Source: Sphagnum compactum (taxonomy: Eukaryota > Bryophyta > Sphagnopsida > Sphagnales). Taken from it: DNA of 64,000 nt. The notes beneath the pieces are model-generated. The model saw only the letters and a program-made list of their open reading frames with translations. It had not been told where the DNA came from and did no database searches. The translations under genes and the position numbers were made by a program. This document shows positions 11,740 through 21,751 of the stretch, piece by piece (positions within the stretch are counted from its first letter, which is position 1; the number at the start of each line of letters is the position of its first letter). The stretch covers positions 10,912,001 through 10,976,000 of the forward strand of contig OZ234500.1 in NCBI GenBank assembly GCA_965153455.1. Reading direction: 5' to 3'.

Positions 11740-14439
11740 ACCATTGAATTTATAAACTTGAGGTGATGCATTTCCAATGCCATTAGTTGATGGATGTTTT
11801 GAATCAGTTGGGCAAATCACAATGGTTTTTTTTGCTTTGAATCTACAATAAGGATTCTAACAAATCAAGATGGATGTTGAGGATGTTTGTAAAACAATTG
11901 TGATTACCAAATCAAGTCTGTTTGATTGGACTATGATGCCATTTGGCATGAGAAATGTTACTAGCATTTTTTTTAGACGATGATGAAAGTATTTGGAGCC
12001 TATATGGACAAATTCTTGAAAGTTTTTGTTGATGACTTGAATGTTCATAGTTTGACTTGGGAAGATAATCTCAAGCATCTTCTATTATTAATATGTGCTC
12101 ATGGGTTAAGGGAAGTAAACCTAAAATTTAACCCAAACAAGTGTGAATTTGCAAATATTGATTTGATATTTTTAGGTCATGTAGTAAGCTATGATGGTAC
12201 ATAACATGAACCTAGAAAAATCAAAGTTGTCACTGAATTTCTTATTCCTACTTATGTGATTAATGTACAAGCATTCTTGGGATGGACTAGTTACTATAAA
12301 AACTATGTGAAAGGATTTTCTCGAATAACCATACCTTTGTTTGACTTATCTAAAAAAGATAACGTTTTTAGTTGGAATCCTAACTATCAAAATTCATTTG
12401 ATTTGTTGAAGGCTGCCTTGGTTTCAACTTTGATTTTGGTTAGGCTTAATTTCACAAAGGCATTTATTATTGATGTGGATTGGTCTACATTCAGGGTAGG
12501 AGCCATTTTGTCACAAAAGGATGGGAGAAATGAATGTGTTATTGCCTATGCTAGCAAGGGGTTTTCCTTTGTACAAAAGAAGTTTCACCTTATGGAGGGT
12601 GAATGCTATGCACTAATGTACTAGGGCATTATACATTTTAGGTAATATTTATATCGAAATTACTTCACACTATGAATTGACCATAAACCTCTAGAGTGGT
12701 TGGCTACTATATCAAATGCGCATAAGGGGCAGATGTATTAATATTTTACAAGACTTTAGTTTCAAAATTGTACATTGAGCTGGGTTTAGACACACCAATG
12801 TGGCTGCACTAAGTCAAAACCTTGTGGATGTTGTTGAGGAGGATGAGGAAATGTGGGATGAAATTTAGGATTGTACTATTGCAAACTAATTGGGGGATAG
12901 ATGAAACTATTTGGATAGGTAGATGAAGTTCAAAAATGGGGAAGAGTGCCCCAACATTTAGGGAGTCAAGGTTTACTCAATCATTTATTCATGGTGGAGG
13001 TTGAATAAATTGAGGAGAATGAAGCTTTAACTTCTTCTAATGTGTTTGTTGAGAAAATTGCTATTAAGTCTACTAGGATATTTGCAAAAAGATGTGATGC
13101 TAACACCTTGAAGAGGAAAAGGAATGAGTTGTGGGATGTCAAGACACACTAGCAAATTATGGAAGAAGCCCATGCTATTGCTGATGGAGACGTTTGAATC
13201 GAACAGTGACTAGGAATTTTCCAATAATATGGAGATTTAGGATGATGAATTAAAACATGGATGTGTTGAATGGGAAACCATTCCTTGTTGGATGTGATGA
13301 TGAAGGAAGAACAAGGGTCAATAAACATATGTTGCAATACCATTGGAGTAATGACAGTTTGATGTTCAAAGGATTGGTGGTACCATGGCTTAAGTAACAA
13401 TAACAAATCGTACTATATTTGCATAAGAAAATTGGCCATTTTGGTGAAGGATGAACATTGGCTAAAGTAAATCAACGATATTTTTGGCATAGTAAAATTG
13501 ATGATGTGAAAGCAATTGTGCATTCCTGTAAATATTGCCAATTGGTTAAAAAAACTAGCAACATCACATTTGAACCAAAAGAGCTTGAGAACATTGCCAT
13601 TTGGGATCAATTTTAGTGTGTGGAGTTTGACATAGTTGGTCCTTTTCCTGAAACAAAAGATGGTAATAGGTACATTTTGGTAGCCATTGAACACTCTTCA
13701 AAATGGTGTGAAGCCAAAATAATGGTTGATCATGATGTAGAGAAGGATGCATAATTTTTGGAAGATTGAAGTGATCTATAGATTTGGGGTTCCAAAATAT
13801 GTTTTGACAAACAACGAATCAGAATGGGTTGTTGAATTTGATCAATTATGCAAAAATTATGGTATTTTGCATCAATACACTACACTTCAATGGCCTAGAT
13901 GTAATGATATGGTGGAAAGATTGGTGAAAATGTTGAAACATGGATTAACTGTGTTATTAACAACGCCTAAACATGCATAGGACTGGGAGACACAACTGCC
14001 TAGAATCCTACTTGGATATCGATGCGAGATCCAAGCTAGTATGAGGTTTTCTCCACATATGGTCTTGATAAGGAGAACTCCCAAGTTGAGAGTTGACAAT
14101 TTTTTGAATCCATTGGTGCAAACTTTTGATGATGATGGTGAACTAATTGTTATGGTAGAACATATAATCAGCAAGTTGCAACTTATTGCTAAACTCGATG
14201 GAAAATTCATTGAGAATGCAAATGTGGTTAAGAAGGGTAAGCAAATGTTTTTTGGGTTTAGGGAAGGTGAGACATGTGAAATGAAAAAATTCGGAAAGAA
14301 AAAATCCTTGGTGTCTAGTTGGGAAGGTCCTTTTTTGTTTGTTAAATATCTTGATGGGAATGGGTACATAGATCATGATGAAGGTGGAAGAATATGTGTG
14401 ATTAAGGGCGAAGAAGAAAAATTATGGGACAAACCTTGA
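11740..14439 (+). pseudogene. Ty3/gypsy pol remnant (RT, RNase H, integrase)
   Basis: Broken by many stops and frameshifts. The reverse transcriptase part (about 11780-12240) includes 'MMPFGMRNV' where the family has MPFGL.NAP, the active-site segment 'VFVDDLNVHS' with both aspartates kept, 'NPNKCEF' and 'FLGHVVSYDG'. The RNase H region (about 12260-12900) has 'FLGWTSYYKNYVKGFS', 'PLFDLSKKD', 'FIIDVDWS' (the first catalytic Asp region, normally DAS), 'IAYASKGF' and 'EGECYALM'. Integrase (about 13390-14439) has the H..H/C..C finger region 'GHFGE…HSCKYCQLVK', 'DIVGPFP', 'RFGVPKYVLTNNESEW' (the second catalytic Asp is Asn here) and 'WPRCNDMVERLVKMLKHGL'. The C-terminal stretch 'SWEGPFLFVKYLDGNGY' ends the pol reading at 14439. 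No chromodomain is obvious. Confidence 0.85.
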
Positions 14440-14513
14440 AGAGATCTGTAATTATTCCATGCTGCACCTTGAACGGTGAGGATTGAAAGAATCAATTTAA
14501 TTTAAATGAGAGA

Positions 14514-15693
14514 TGTTACATTTGAAAATGGAATTAGGGCAAGGGTGGTTGCTCTTTTACTTTGTGTGCCTGTCAACTTTTACAATGCCGAAGTTTTTGC
14601 TTTTGGGTTTGTCTTTCATCATTGAACAATAATGCTTGTGGTTATATGTGCCTTGAAAGTGTTATGATGGATCAAAATTTCTGGGATTTGCTTGCTAGTG
14701 TTTTGTTTTGTTCCTAAATTTATCAAAGTCATTATGTTGTGTTTATTAGATTTGGGTGGTGTGTTTTGATTTCGTTGCGGTGGCTTGTCACACCTTTTTT
14801 ATGTTTCTAGAGCTACTTGAATTGGAGGCACAAAATATCAATGTGAATGAAAGGTTTTTAAGGTGGGACTTTGAGAAGTTAAGTATAAAATTTTGGTTGT
14901 TGCAATGTGGCTATGGGGTTTTGCTTTTGGGTTCTAGAGAATAATTGTCTATGAAATGAATGCTTAGGACACTTAGACTATTATTCTTCTATTTTTTGCT
15001 ACACAAGGAGTTTGATTGTTAGGAGTTAGCATGGATATGCAGATTAGCAAGGCACATGGGAGGTGATGAAAAGCTTAAGGAGTCTAAGAAGTTGCCTAAG
15101 GTTGTGCCACAATTCTTGAGTTTTATATATTCAAGCAAAGTGTTCATGTGTTGTGAGGTTGAAAGAATGAGACCTATTGGTTATGGGACCTTTAAGAGAA
15201 ATGTTAGTTTCCAATTATTCTTGAATTCAAGATGGGTAGTTCTTTTGTCAAAATTACTATGGATGGTTGCAGTGTTGGGAAAATTGTGAAGTTGTGAATG
15301 GGTATGTTAAGAGTTGGAACTATACTGAAATCTGTAAAATTGTAAGATGAATGGCAACCTACATAAGGTAGTCATAGCTCATGAGAGAAGGGGAAAATTG
15401 TGAAGTTGTGAATGGGTATGTTCAATTTTTTTGGGTATGTTAAGAATTGGAACTATACTGAAATCTGTAAAATTGTAAGATGAATGGCAACCTACATAAG
15501 GTAGTCATAGCTCATGAGAGAAGGCTCGGAGTGATCTGATCCCAACTAAATGCCTCAAAAATAGTTTAATTCTTAACATACAAAAGCATTTATGCACCCT
15601 GAATTAGTTCTTGCATGATATGTAAATGTGTTAAGTAAAATTTCAGACGGTAATTGCATCTTGGTTTATTGATGTGGAGTCCCCTTTTCTTTT
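14514..15693 (+). repeat. 3' LTR of the Ty3/gypsy element
   Basis: Starts 'TGTTACATTTG' after a short purine-containing tract and ends near 'GATGTGGAGTCCCC', matching the 5' LTR end. It is about 95 bases longer than the 5' copy, mainly because of an internal tandem duplication (15277-15390 and 15391-15522). Confidence 0.8.
15277..15522 (+). repeat. Tandem duplication inside the 3' LTR
   Basis: Copy 1 (15277-15390) and copy 2 (15391-15522) both run from 'GGGAAAATTGTGAAGTTGTG' to 'CATAGCTCATGAGAGAAGG'. Copy 2 keeps the 'TTCAATTTTTTTGGGTATG' segment that the 5' LTR also has, while copy 1 has lost it. The 5' LTR has one copy only, so the duplication arose after insertion. Confidence 0.85.
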
Positions 15694-15699
15694 TAGTTA

Positions 15700-16680
15700 C
15701 ACCTGCCAAAAATGAGAACTGGGCATTAATACCAAGACCAGGCTGGTACCAAAGGTTTAGCAAAAAAAAAAAAAAAAAAAAAACAATTCTAGTACCTGCT
15801 GGTACATTCAAAAGTCTATACCCACCCAACACTGGTTTGGATCTGCTACAAGGGGGGTGGGGAGGGTGGCCAAAGCAGCTACTGGTTTGGTGGATCAGCA
15901 GAAGTGGTACCAGCTTCTTACCAGGGCTATACCTGTCTCACTACAAACATATACCTACCTACCTCATCATACAAGCCAAGGTTTGGACCAGCGTTGTCCA
16001 GTTCTTTCTTTTCAAGAGAACCTTTGGTACCAATTTTAATGTTTTTTTTCAAAAATTTAAAAATAAAAATATGATTTTAAATTTGGAAAAATCTCCAATT
16101 CTCATTCAAGAATTTCTTTTTTTGAGGGGGGATTAATTGATAGAACCTTTGCACAAGCCATATTAAGTTACCAGCTATATCAACTACATACACAAAATCC
16201 ATACATAAATTGAAATAAATAAATTATTATATATATTTTTTGCATACTGGAGAGACATATTCCACAAGTAACAACTACATTCCCAATGTCACCCCCCCAC
16301 CCCCAAAATGAATTATTTTCTCAAAGTAACAACACCTAACCCCAGTTGCAAAAAATTCCAGAACAAACACTTTAAACATTAATTTTTTTTTATAAAGTAA
16401 ATGAAGAACTGGAACCAACACAAATCAAGTTTTGGGGCTGGTTCTGGTTTAAGGTTCAATTCTAACTGAAGGCCGGGTGGTCCTTGTTTCTGAGACCAGG
16501 TCCAGTTCCAATTCCGGTTTTTTTTTTCTCTCAAAATTTAGTACTGGCAATCTGGGTAGGTACTGGGTAACCAGCCCCAGAACTGGAACTGGCCAACAAG
16601 TAAGAACCAGCCAACACTGGTTTGGACTTGCCATTAAGGGGGGGAGGGGGGGGGGGGGGGGCGGTGGGCAGGTAGCTACG
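15700..16680. repeat. Repeat debris with GGTACC/GAACTGG words and homopolymers
   Basis: Two related blocks, about 15715-15870 and 16540-16665, share 'GGGTA', 'CCAACACTGGTTTGGA', then a short spacer and a G-rich run. An A-run of about 20 starts near 15762, and G-runs lie at 15850 and 16638-16660. Many alternating 'CTGGTTC'/'CCAGTTCC' words occur at 16395-16520. No coding region is recognised. Confidence 0.5.
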
Positions 16681-16699
16681 TAGCTACCTACCTTCTGGT

Positions 16700-18232
16700 T
16701 TTGTGTGGGACTCATGAGGGGTCCCACACAAGACACAAGACAAAGCAAAGAGAGAGCGGCCTTATTTGGCTGAAACATTCAAGGCCGCCTCCCACCAGCA
16801 GCAGCAGCAGCGGAGTCCTTGTCTGCGATGAGGAACTCTGGATCTCTGGACTTGAAGAAAAAGAAGAAGTGAAACAGATGAGTTTTTTTCTCTGGAATTT
16901 TTTTGGTATTGGATTTGAAGTCCAGAAACAAAACAAAACCAAAAAAAAAAGACAAAAAAAGAAAGGAGTTGGGGTTGTTGTGGTGACTGACTGACTGGTG
17001 ATTGAATCTTCTTCCTCCTCTTCCTCCTCCTCCTTCCCCCTCTCTTTTTTCTACTTTTTGGGCGATTTGTTGGAGTCTGTGCAGCAGGACGCTCGAGATC
17101 GCACATGCCAACAACGGTAGTTTGACTAAACAAATCCCACCCACTTTGATCATATACCTGGAGCACCACCAAATCCCATTTGCAGGCAGGCAGGCAGGTT
17201 GACTGCAGCAGGAAGTTTAAAGGAACGAAGAACTAACAATTTCACGCATGATCGATCGATCGATCGATCCATCAATCCGTTGGTCCCGCCCAGTAGTCCC
17301 CTCTTCCCACACACATGGGATTTGCAGCTTGCGCAACAGAACTTTCACACATCCGGGCTTGTTTGGATGCAGCCCGATCTCTCAGAGGCTCATCATTTCT
17401 TACTCTTATACAACCCAGTACTACTAGTGCCCCACCACCAGCACCAGCACCACAGTCCACTGCTACCCAGTTTCCAGTTTTTCATCTGGAACCAACCCAC
17501 CCTGTTGCTGCAGCAGCACCCACGAATCAGCTTGTACTTGGTAGTCTAAATCTGATTCTGAAACCAAAAGTTTCTCCCCTCTCTTGTAGTCCGGTTGGGC
17601 GGTTGCAGAGAGAGAGAACTGTGTGTGTGTGTGTGTTTTTCTTTATTTTTTTACTGCCATGATCTCTGCAAATGCAAAAGCACAATCTTGATCGGAAAAA
17701 AGATCGTAGCCGGAGGTCCAGCAGCTCCCCCTCCCCCCGACCTATGATCTGATCTCTGATCAACGCTACTACTGTGTAAACTTCAAATCTGCTGCAAATC
17801 GAAGACGCTTTTTGGACTTTTTTTGGAGTCACGTCTGCTTGTCTCTCTCTCTCTCTCTCGACTGTCGTGAGCAGCAGCAGCTGAATCGTCTTCTTCTTCT
17901 TGTTGTTCCAGCAGCTCCTACTCTTTCTCTTTCTCTTCATCATTTCTTAATCTTATCTTCTCGGACTTGTTTTGTTGTTTCTGTTTGTTTGTTGTAGACT
18001 TCAGGACACACATGCAAGCAGAGAGAGATTCCGTCGTCGACGAGTCGAGAGAGAGAGACGCAGCTGCCAGCAGCTTTACTGAGGAGGAAGAAGAAGTAAC
18101 AGCAGCAGCATTCTGTCGTTTGTGTAGTCACTAGCTAGAGACTTCTTCTTACAAGTTTGTGATCATCCGGTTTGGTCGGATCTTGTTGCAGAAATCAGCA
18201 GAAGGGAAGAACACCAGCAGCAGCTGAAGATC
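16700..18232 (+). promoter_or_regulatory. Upstream and leader region of the MAKR/BKI1-like gene
   Basis: Base composition changes here from AT-rich to CT/CAG-rich. There are long pyrimidine stretches (for example 17002-17050), a (GATC)n block at about 17249-17270, a (GT)n block at 17618-17637 and a (CT)n block at about 17838-17860. Pyrimidine-rich microsatellites are typical of plant promoters and 5' leaders. I see no unmistakable TATA box, so the transcription start is unknown; open frames on either strand are low-complexity and unlikely to be translated, except the upstream ORF listed separately. Confidence 0.45.
18012..18134 (+). CDS. Upstream ORF (40 codons) in the MAKR/BKI1-like leader
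   Basis: An ATG at 18012 opens a 40-codon frame ending TAG at 18132-18134, 98 bases before the main ATG at 18233. The peptide starts M-Q-A-E-R-D-S-V-V-D-E-S, has an acidic E-E-E-E-E run, and ends C-R-L-C-S-H. It is not in frame with the main ORF. If the transcript includes it, it could lower translation of the main protein. Whether the peptide matters or only the act of translating it cannot be judged from one sequence. Confidence 0.35.
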   Translation: MQAERDSVVDESRERDAAASSFTEEEEEVTAAAFCRLCSH

Positions 18233-20983
18233 ATGACGAGGAGCGACTGGATTGACAACGAGTACGAGACTTTCATAACGTCCAGAAGAGATGGAGTGTT
18301 CGAGAGAGCGGTAGTCTGCAAGCGACGTCCACCCAACAACAACACTATTAGCAGTAGTAGTAGTCTTGCAGTATTGGACTTGACCATGGCTGCAGCAGCA
18401 GCTGCTGCTGCTGCAGGAGGCGGAGGAAAAGCTGCTCCCGGACTCGGAGTTGCTGCAGATATTCGTGATTCAGGCATGAGTGTTCAGCAGGAGCTGTTGC
18501 AACAGCAGAAATTCGAGGACATGGATGTGGCGTTACCACTGCACTGGGAGTCTATGATGCGCGCCAGTAGACGCAGACGCGCCTACTATAATAACGCCGC
18601 AGCTGAGGCTCCTCCCAAGTTGCAAGAACTCGACAACTGCAACAACAACAACGGGATGATGATGATTCACAGAGGAGGAGGAGGAGGACAACAAGAAGTT
18701 CTTGAGCAACAAGAGTGTAGAGCTGCTGCGGCGAGTTGTTGCAAGGAACAGAAGTCGAGTAGTCATCCGCAGCAGCAGCAGGAGAGCTTTGTGGTGTCGC
18801 GGAGAATGGTGACGGAGCCGTTCAGCAAGATGTCGCCGGTGACGCTGGCGCGCATGTTCGAGCCCAAGTACTCCAAGTTCTGCGTGAATTCCACGGACTT
18901 TGCACCAGTGGAGCTGGTGACGGGGGGTGGTCTAGCGGATTCCCGGAGCTCCAGTTTCAGGTCGCAGAGCAGCTGCAGCGTGATCCTGTGGGGGGAGTCG
19001 TCGACGCCGGGAGAGTACGGGGGTCGCGGGGATTGCTGCATGACAAGTTCTAGTAGTGTAGATCAAAGCAGCAGCAGCAGCAGTGCTACTAGCTCGCGGG
19101 ACTCCAATGGCAGCTCGCAAGATGCATACTTCGACAATTGTAGCACTAGGGTCAGTACCGATTCCGGCCAGCCGCCGCGCTCCTCGCAGGCTGATGTTTC
19201 AGCAGCAGCAGCAGCAACTCCAGCAGCTTGTGCAGCAGTAGGAGCAGCTGCGATCAAGAGTTGCAAGGACGCCCGCCCTGAAGCAGCAGCAGCTGGCGTT
19301 TTGCCCTCTGAAGTCGAGACTGCAGCTTTCGGTGCTCACGGATTCATGGAGTCGGAAAGGCCGGCGGCTTGCCGTTCCTGGCTTCGATCTCCTTTCAAGT
19401 GGAAGGTTCCGACATTTGGAGGAAAGTCGAAGATGACGACGAAGGCGGCGGCAGCAGCAGAGAGCAGCATGGATTCTCATGATCATGCGAAGGTGCAGCA
19501 GGAGCAGGAGCAGCAGCAAAAGCTCCAGCGGCCGCAACGCCCGCGGAATGTTGCCGGCAGGATTTCTGACATGAGCTATATGGATCATGCAGCAGCTCTG
19601 TCGAAGTTGCAGAGAACTGCAGCAGCAGCAGCGCCGCGGCATCATCATCATCATCATCATCATCCCTGCACCGACTGCTGCTTGGTGGATGCTGCAGCAC
19701 CGAGATCAGCGGTTGCGCCACCCAGGCATTCGTACTCTCACGAGTCTTCTTCGTCTTCTGCAGCAGCTACTTCTTCTTGCAAAGTCTTACCCGGCGCGAG
19801 TAGTGGACCAGCGGCTGGCAGCTTCTCATCACCACCACCTGCCCGCGAGTTTGTCATGAGAAGAAGCTCCGAGTGTTACAACGACAAAGCAGCGTCGTCG
19901 TCGCCAGCGGCGGAGTGCGCACCACAACTGAGAAGGAGGTCCGTGTCGTCAACGCATCATGCAGCAGCAGGGCATTTCGATCGCGGATGCAGCAGCAGCA
20001 GCAGCAGATCTGACAACTACGTGCAACAGCAAGCTGCTGGAGGGGAGCGGGAGCGGGAGCATCGGGTGGAGAAAGCTGCTGCCGCTGATACGGGAAGTCT
20101 CTCCAAGGCGCGGGAGCGTTGGCTCAAGTGCATGAAGCTTCTCAAGCTTCCTTACGGCAGAAGTGCAACGGAGCGCCTCGCAGCAGCAGCAGCGACAGGA
20201 CCTCATGCAGCAGCAGCGCCGTCGCCTCACCAGTCCTCCTCATCCGTCTGCAAGATGCAGGATCAGCTACTGCAGCATCGACCCAGCTGCAGCAGTACTC
20301 CCGGCGCCGCAGCAACTCCTTTGACCAGGATCTCCATTTCATCGTCCTCTGACAACAACAACGCAATGCGTGCGCGACCTTCCTTTGACGAGAAGCTCAT
20401 GCGCCCAGCACGTCCTCCATCTGTGGATGCCAATAAGCCAATGCGTTCCAAATCCATGCCAGCAGCTTTCGACAGGACTGCACCGTCTTCCTCCTCCTAC
20501 TTGTCCTCTTCTCGTCCCAAATCGCATATCGTGTCCGCGGCGCCGGGCCTGGCAGGCTGTGGGAGCTTATCATCCCACAGTCCAAGGTTTCCTGCAACCA
20601 ATAACAACGTCGCGGTGTGCGAGAACAACACCAGATCGTTGTCGAAGATGTCAATGAATCAGCTTCCTGCAGTGCAGATGAACAATCGAGCTTCTGCTGC
20701 TGCTGCAGCAAGTGCAGGTGGTGGTGTGGCGAGCAGTAGCCCTAGGGTGAAGAGCAGCCCCAAGTTCAGCTGCAGAAGAAGCGTGAGCCCTAACATCAGG
20801 AACAACCATAGCCCAAAGATCGTCAACAGTGCCACTCCTGCAAGCATCATGAACAACAACAACAACAACAGCCAGATGTCTGAGCTTCACAGTGCAGTAC
20901 AAGGAGCCATTGCGCACTGCAAAAGATCTCACACTAGTACTACTACTTCTTCATCTCAGCATCAATCCCAGACTTCTTCTTAG
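18233..20983 (+). CDS. BKI1/MAKR-like membrane-associated kinase regulator
   Basis: Intact single exon, 916 residues. Three features match the BKI1/MAKR family, whose members sit at the plasma membrane and restrain or assist receptor kinases such as BRI1: an acidic N-terminal 'DWIDNEYETFI' (residues 5-15), 'VALPLHWESMMRASRRR' near 99-115 (compare the family's GKLLPLHxPPR), and at the C-terminus 'ELHSAVQGAIAHCKRS' (about 884-899), which is the kinase-binding tail consensus. Basic segments that could dock on membrane lie at about 381-400 ('RSWLRSPFKWKVPTFGGK') and 625-642 ('ARERWLKCMKLLKLPYG'). Known members are about 300-400 residues; the excess here is Ala, Ser, Gln and Asn homopolymers from CAG-type codons plus an eight-His run (about 469). 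No TM or kinase domain. The conserved tail makes the family call fairly safe; partner receptor unknown. Confidence 0.75.
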   Translation: MTRSDWIDNEYETFITSRRDGVFERAVVCKRRPPNNNTISSSSSLAVLDLTMAAAAAAAAAGGGGKAAPGLGVAADIRDSGMSVQQELLQQQKFEDMDVALPLHWESMMRASRRRRAYYNNAAAEAPPKLQELDNCNNNNGMMMIHRGGGGGQQEVLEQQECRAAAASCCKEQKSSSHPQQQQESFVVSRRMVTEPFSKMSPVTLARMFEPKYSKFCVNSTDFAPVELVTGGGLADSRSSSFRSQSSCSVILWGESSTPGEYGGRGDCCMTSSSSVDQSSSSSSATSSRDSNGSSQDAYFDNCSTRVSTDSGQPPRSSQADVSAAAAATPAACAAVGAAAIKSCKDARPEAAAAGVLPSEVETAAFGAHGFMESERPAACRSWLRSPFKWKVPTFGGKSKMTTKAAAAAESSMDSHDHAKVQQEQEQQQKLQRPQRPRNVAGRISDMSYMDHAAALSKLQRTAAAAAPRHHHHHHHHPCTDCCLVDAAAPRSAVAPPRHSYSHESSSSSAAATSSCKVLPGASSGPAAGSFSSPPPAREFVMRRSSECYNDKAASSSPAAECAPQLRRRSVSSTHHAAAGHFDRGCSSSSSRSDNYVQQQAAGGEREREHRVEKAAAADTGSLSKARERWLKCMKLLKLPYGRSATERLAAAAATGPHAAAAPSPHQSSSSVCKMQDQLLQHRPSCSSTPGAAATPLTRISISSSSDNNNAMRARPSFDEKLMRPARPPSVDANKPMRSKSMPAAFDRTAPSSSSYLSSSRPKSHIVSAAPGLAGCGSLSSHSPRFPATNNNVAVCENNTRSLSKMSMNQLPAVQMNNRASAAAAASAGGGVASSSPRVKSSPKFSCRRSVSPNIRNNHSPKIVNSATPASIMNNNNNNSQMSELHSAVQGAIAHCKRSHTSTTTSSSQHQSQTSS

Positions 20984-21319
20984 CATTGCAATTCTCGGAA
21001 TGTGCTGCTGCTGCTTCCTCAGCTCTCTGTCAATCTCACTCTTCTGTACCCATCAAGCTCAAGACTTGCTGAGCAATGTCAATTGCCCGAACTCATTCAC
21101 ATCTTCCTCCCCTTCAAATCTTCCTCTATGCTTCCATCTGCAGACAGGCATGCAGCTGCAGCTGCAAAGTGCAGAACTTTGCAATTGGATTTGCTGCTAG
21201 CTAGCTAGCTAGCGATCATGATCATGATCTTTACAGCGAGCTTTCTGTAAATTTGCTTTGAGGATGCTGCAACTGTGATCTCCATGAACCTCATGCTGTG
21301 CTGCGATATATATATTGCA

Positions 21320-21325
21320 AATAAA
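21320..21325 (+). terminator. Polyadenylation signal of the MAKR/BKI1-like gene
   Basis: 'AATAAA' lies 337 bases after the stop codon at 20981-20983, in an AT-rich stretch after the (AGCT)n block at about 21197-21212. Position and sequence fit a plant near-upstream poly(A) element; cleavage site not determinable. Confidence 0.5.
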
Positions 21326-21666
21326 ATTTTCTGCATCAACATGCATGTGAGAGCATGAATGTGTAGTAGTGCTGCAGCTGCAGCAGCTGCAATAGACTGT
21401 CATAGATCATCATTATATATATTACAAAGCTCATCAATGTGTTCTTCACATGACTGATCAGGGCAATGTGCAGTATACGCATCTCAAAGTCGTCTTTTTC
21501 CACATCCTAGCCTGTTGCAAAATTGCTGAACACAGATGTTATTGTGAGGGGATTGAAAGAAAATTACTACAAAACATGAAAGAAAGACTTGACAGATTCT
21601 GAATCAAGTGTGCAGCTTGTTGCTGATTTGCATCCTTGGTCTTTGCTACTATTCTGATTGCAATAT

Positions 21667-21751
21667 GGAGCTCATCATTCAGACAAATCTGTCTGGAGCT
21701 TGTCATTCAGACAAACCTGTCTGGAGCTTCATCATTCAGACAATTGATCTA
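21667..21751 (+). repeat. Three tandem 28-base repeats
   Basis: Copies start at 21667, 21695 and 21723. Each begins 'GGAGCT' and carries 'CATTCAGACAAA', with 'CTGTCT' closing the first two. It lies between the MAKR gene and the P450 reductase relic; no coding role. Confidence 0.8.

Larger units (their letters stand above)
9976..15693 (+). mobile_element. Decayed Ty3/gypsy LTR retrotransposon
   Basis: A complete but inactive element: 5' LTR, tRNA-iMet-type primer site at 11065, internal coding remains in the order reverse transcriptase, RNase H, integrase (the Ty3/gypsy order; Ty1/copia has integrase first), then the 3' LTR. The internal part is only about 3.4 kb and shows no convincing gag or aspartic protease, so it has lost its 5' internal region or belongs to a shortened lineage. 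The LTRs differ by many substitutions and one internal duplication, so the insertion is old. No target-site duplication is evident. Confidence 0.85.

Noticed and set aside
17249-17270. (GATC)n block as a regulatory element
   Set aside because: A simple tetranucleotide microsatellite; no known plant motif of that form, and no independent evidence of function.
16449-17943. Overlapping ORFs of 60-140 codons on both strands in the MAKR upstream region
   Set aside because: They are driven by CT/GA and GC-rich simple sequence, lack conserved motifs, and overlap each other in opposite directions.
18163-20932. Many antisense and alternative-frame ORFs across the MAKR/BKI1-like gene
   Set aside because: They are poly-Leu, poly-Ala, poly-Cys or poly-Met shadows of CAG/CTG-type runs, none shows family motifs, and the sense frame has the conserved ends.
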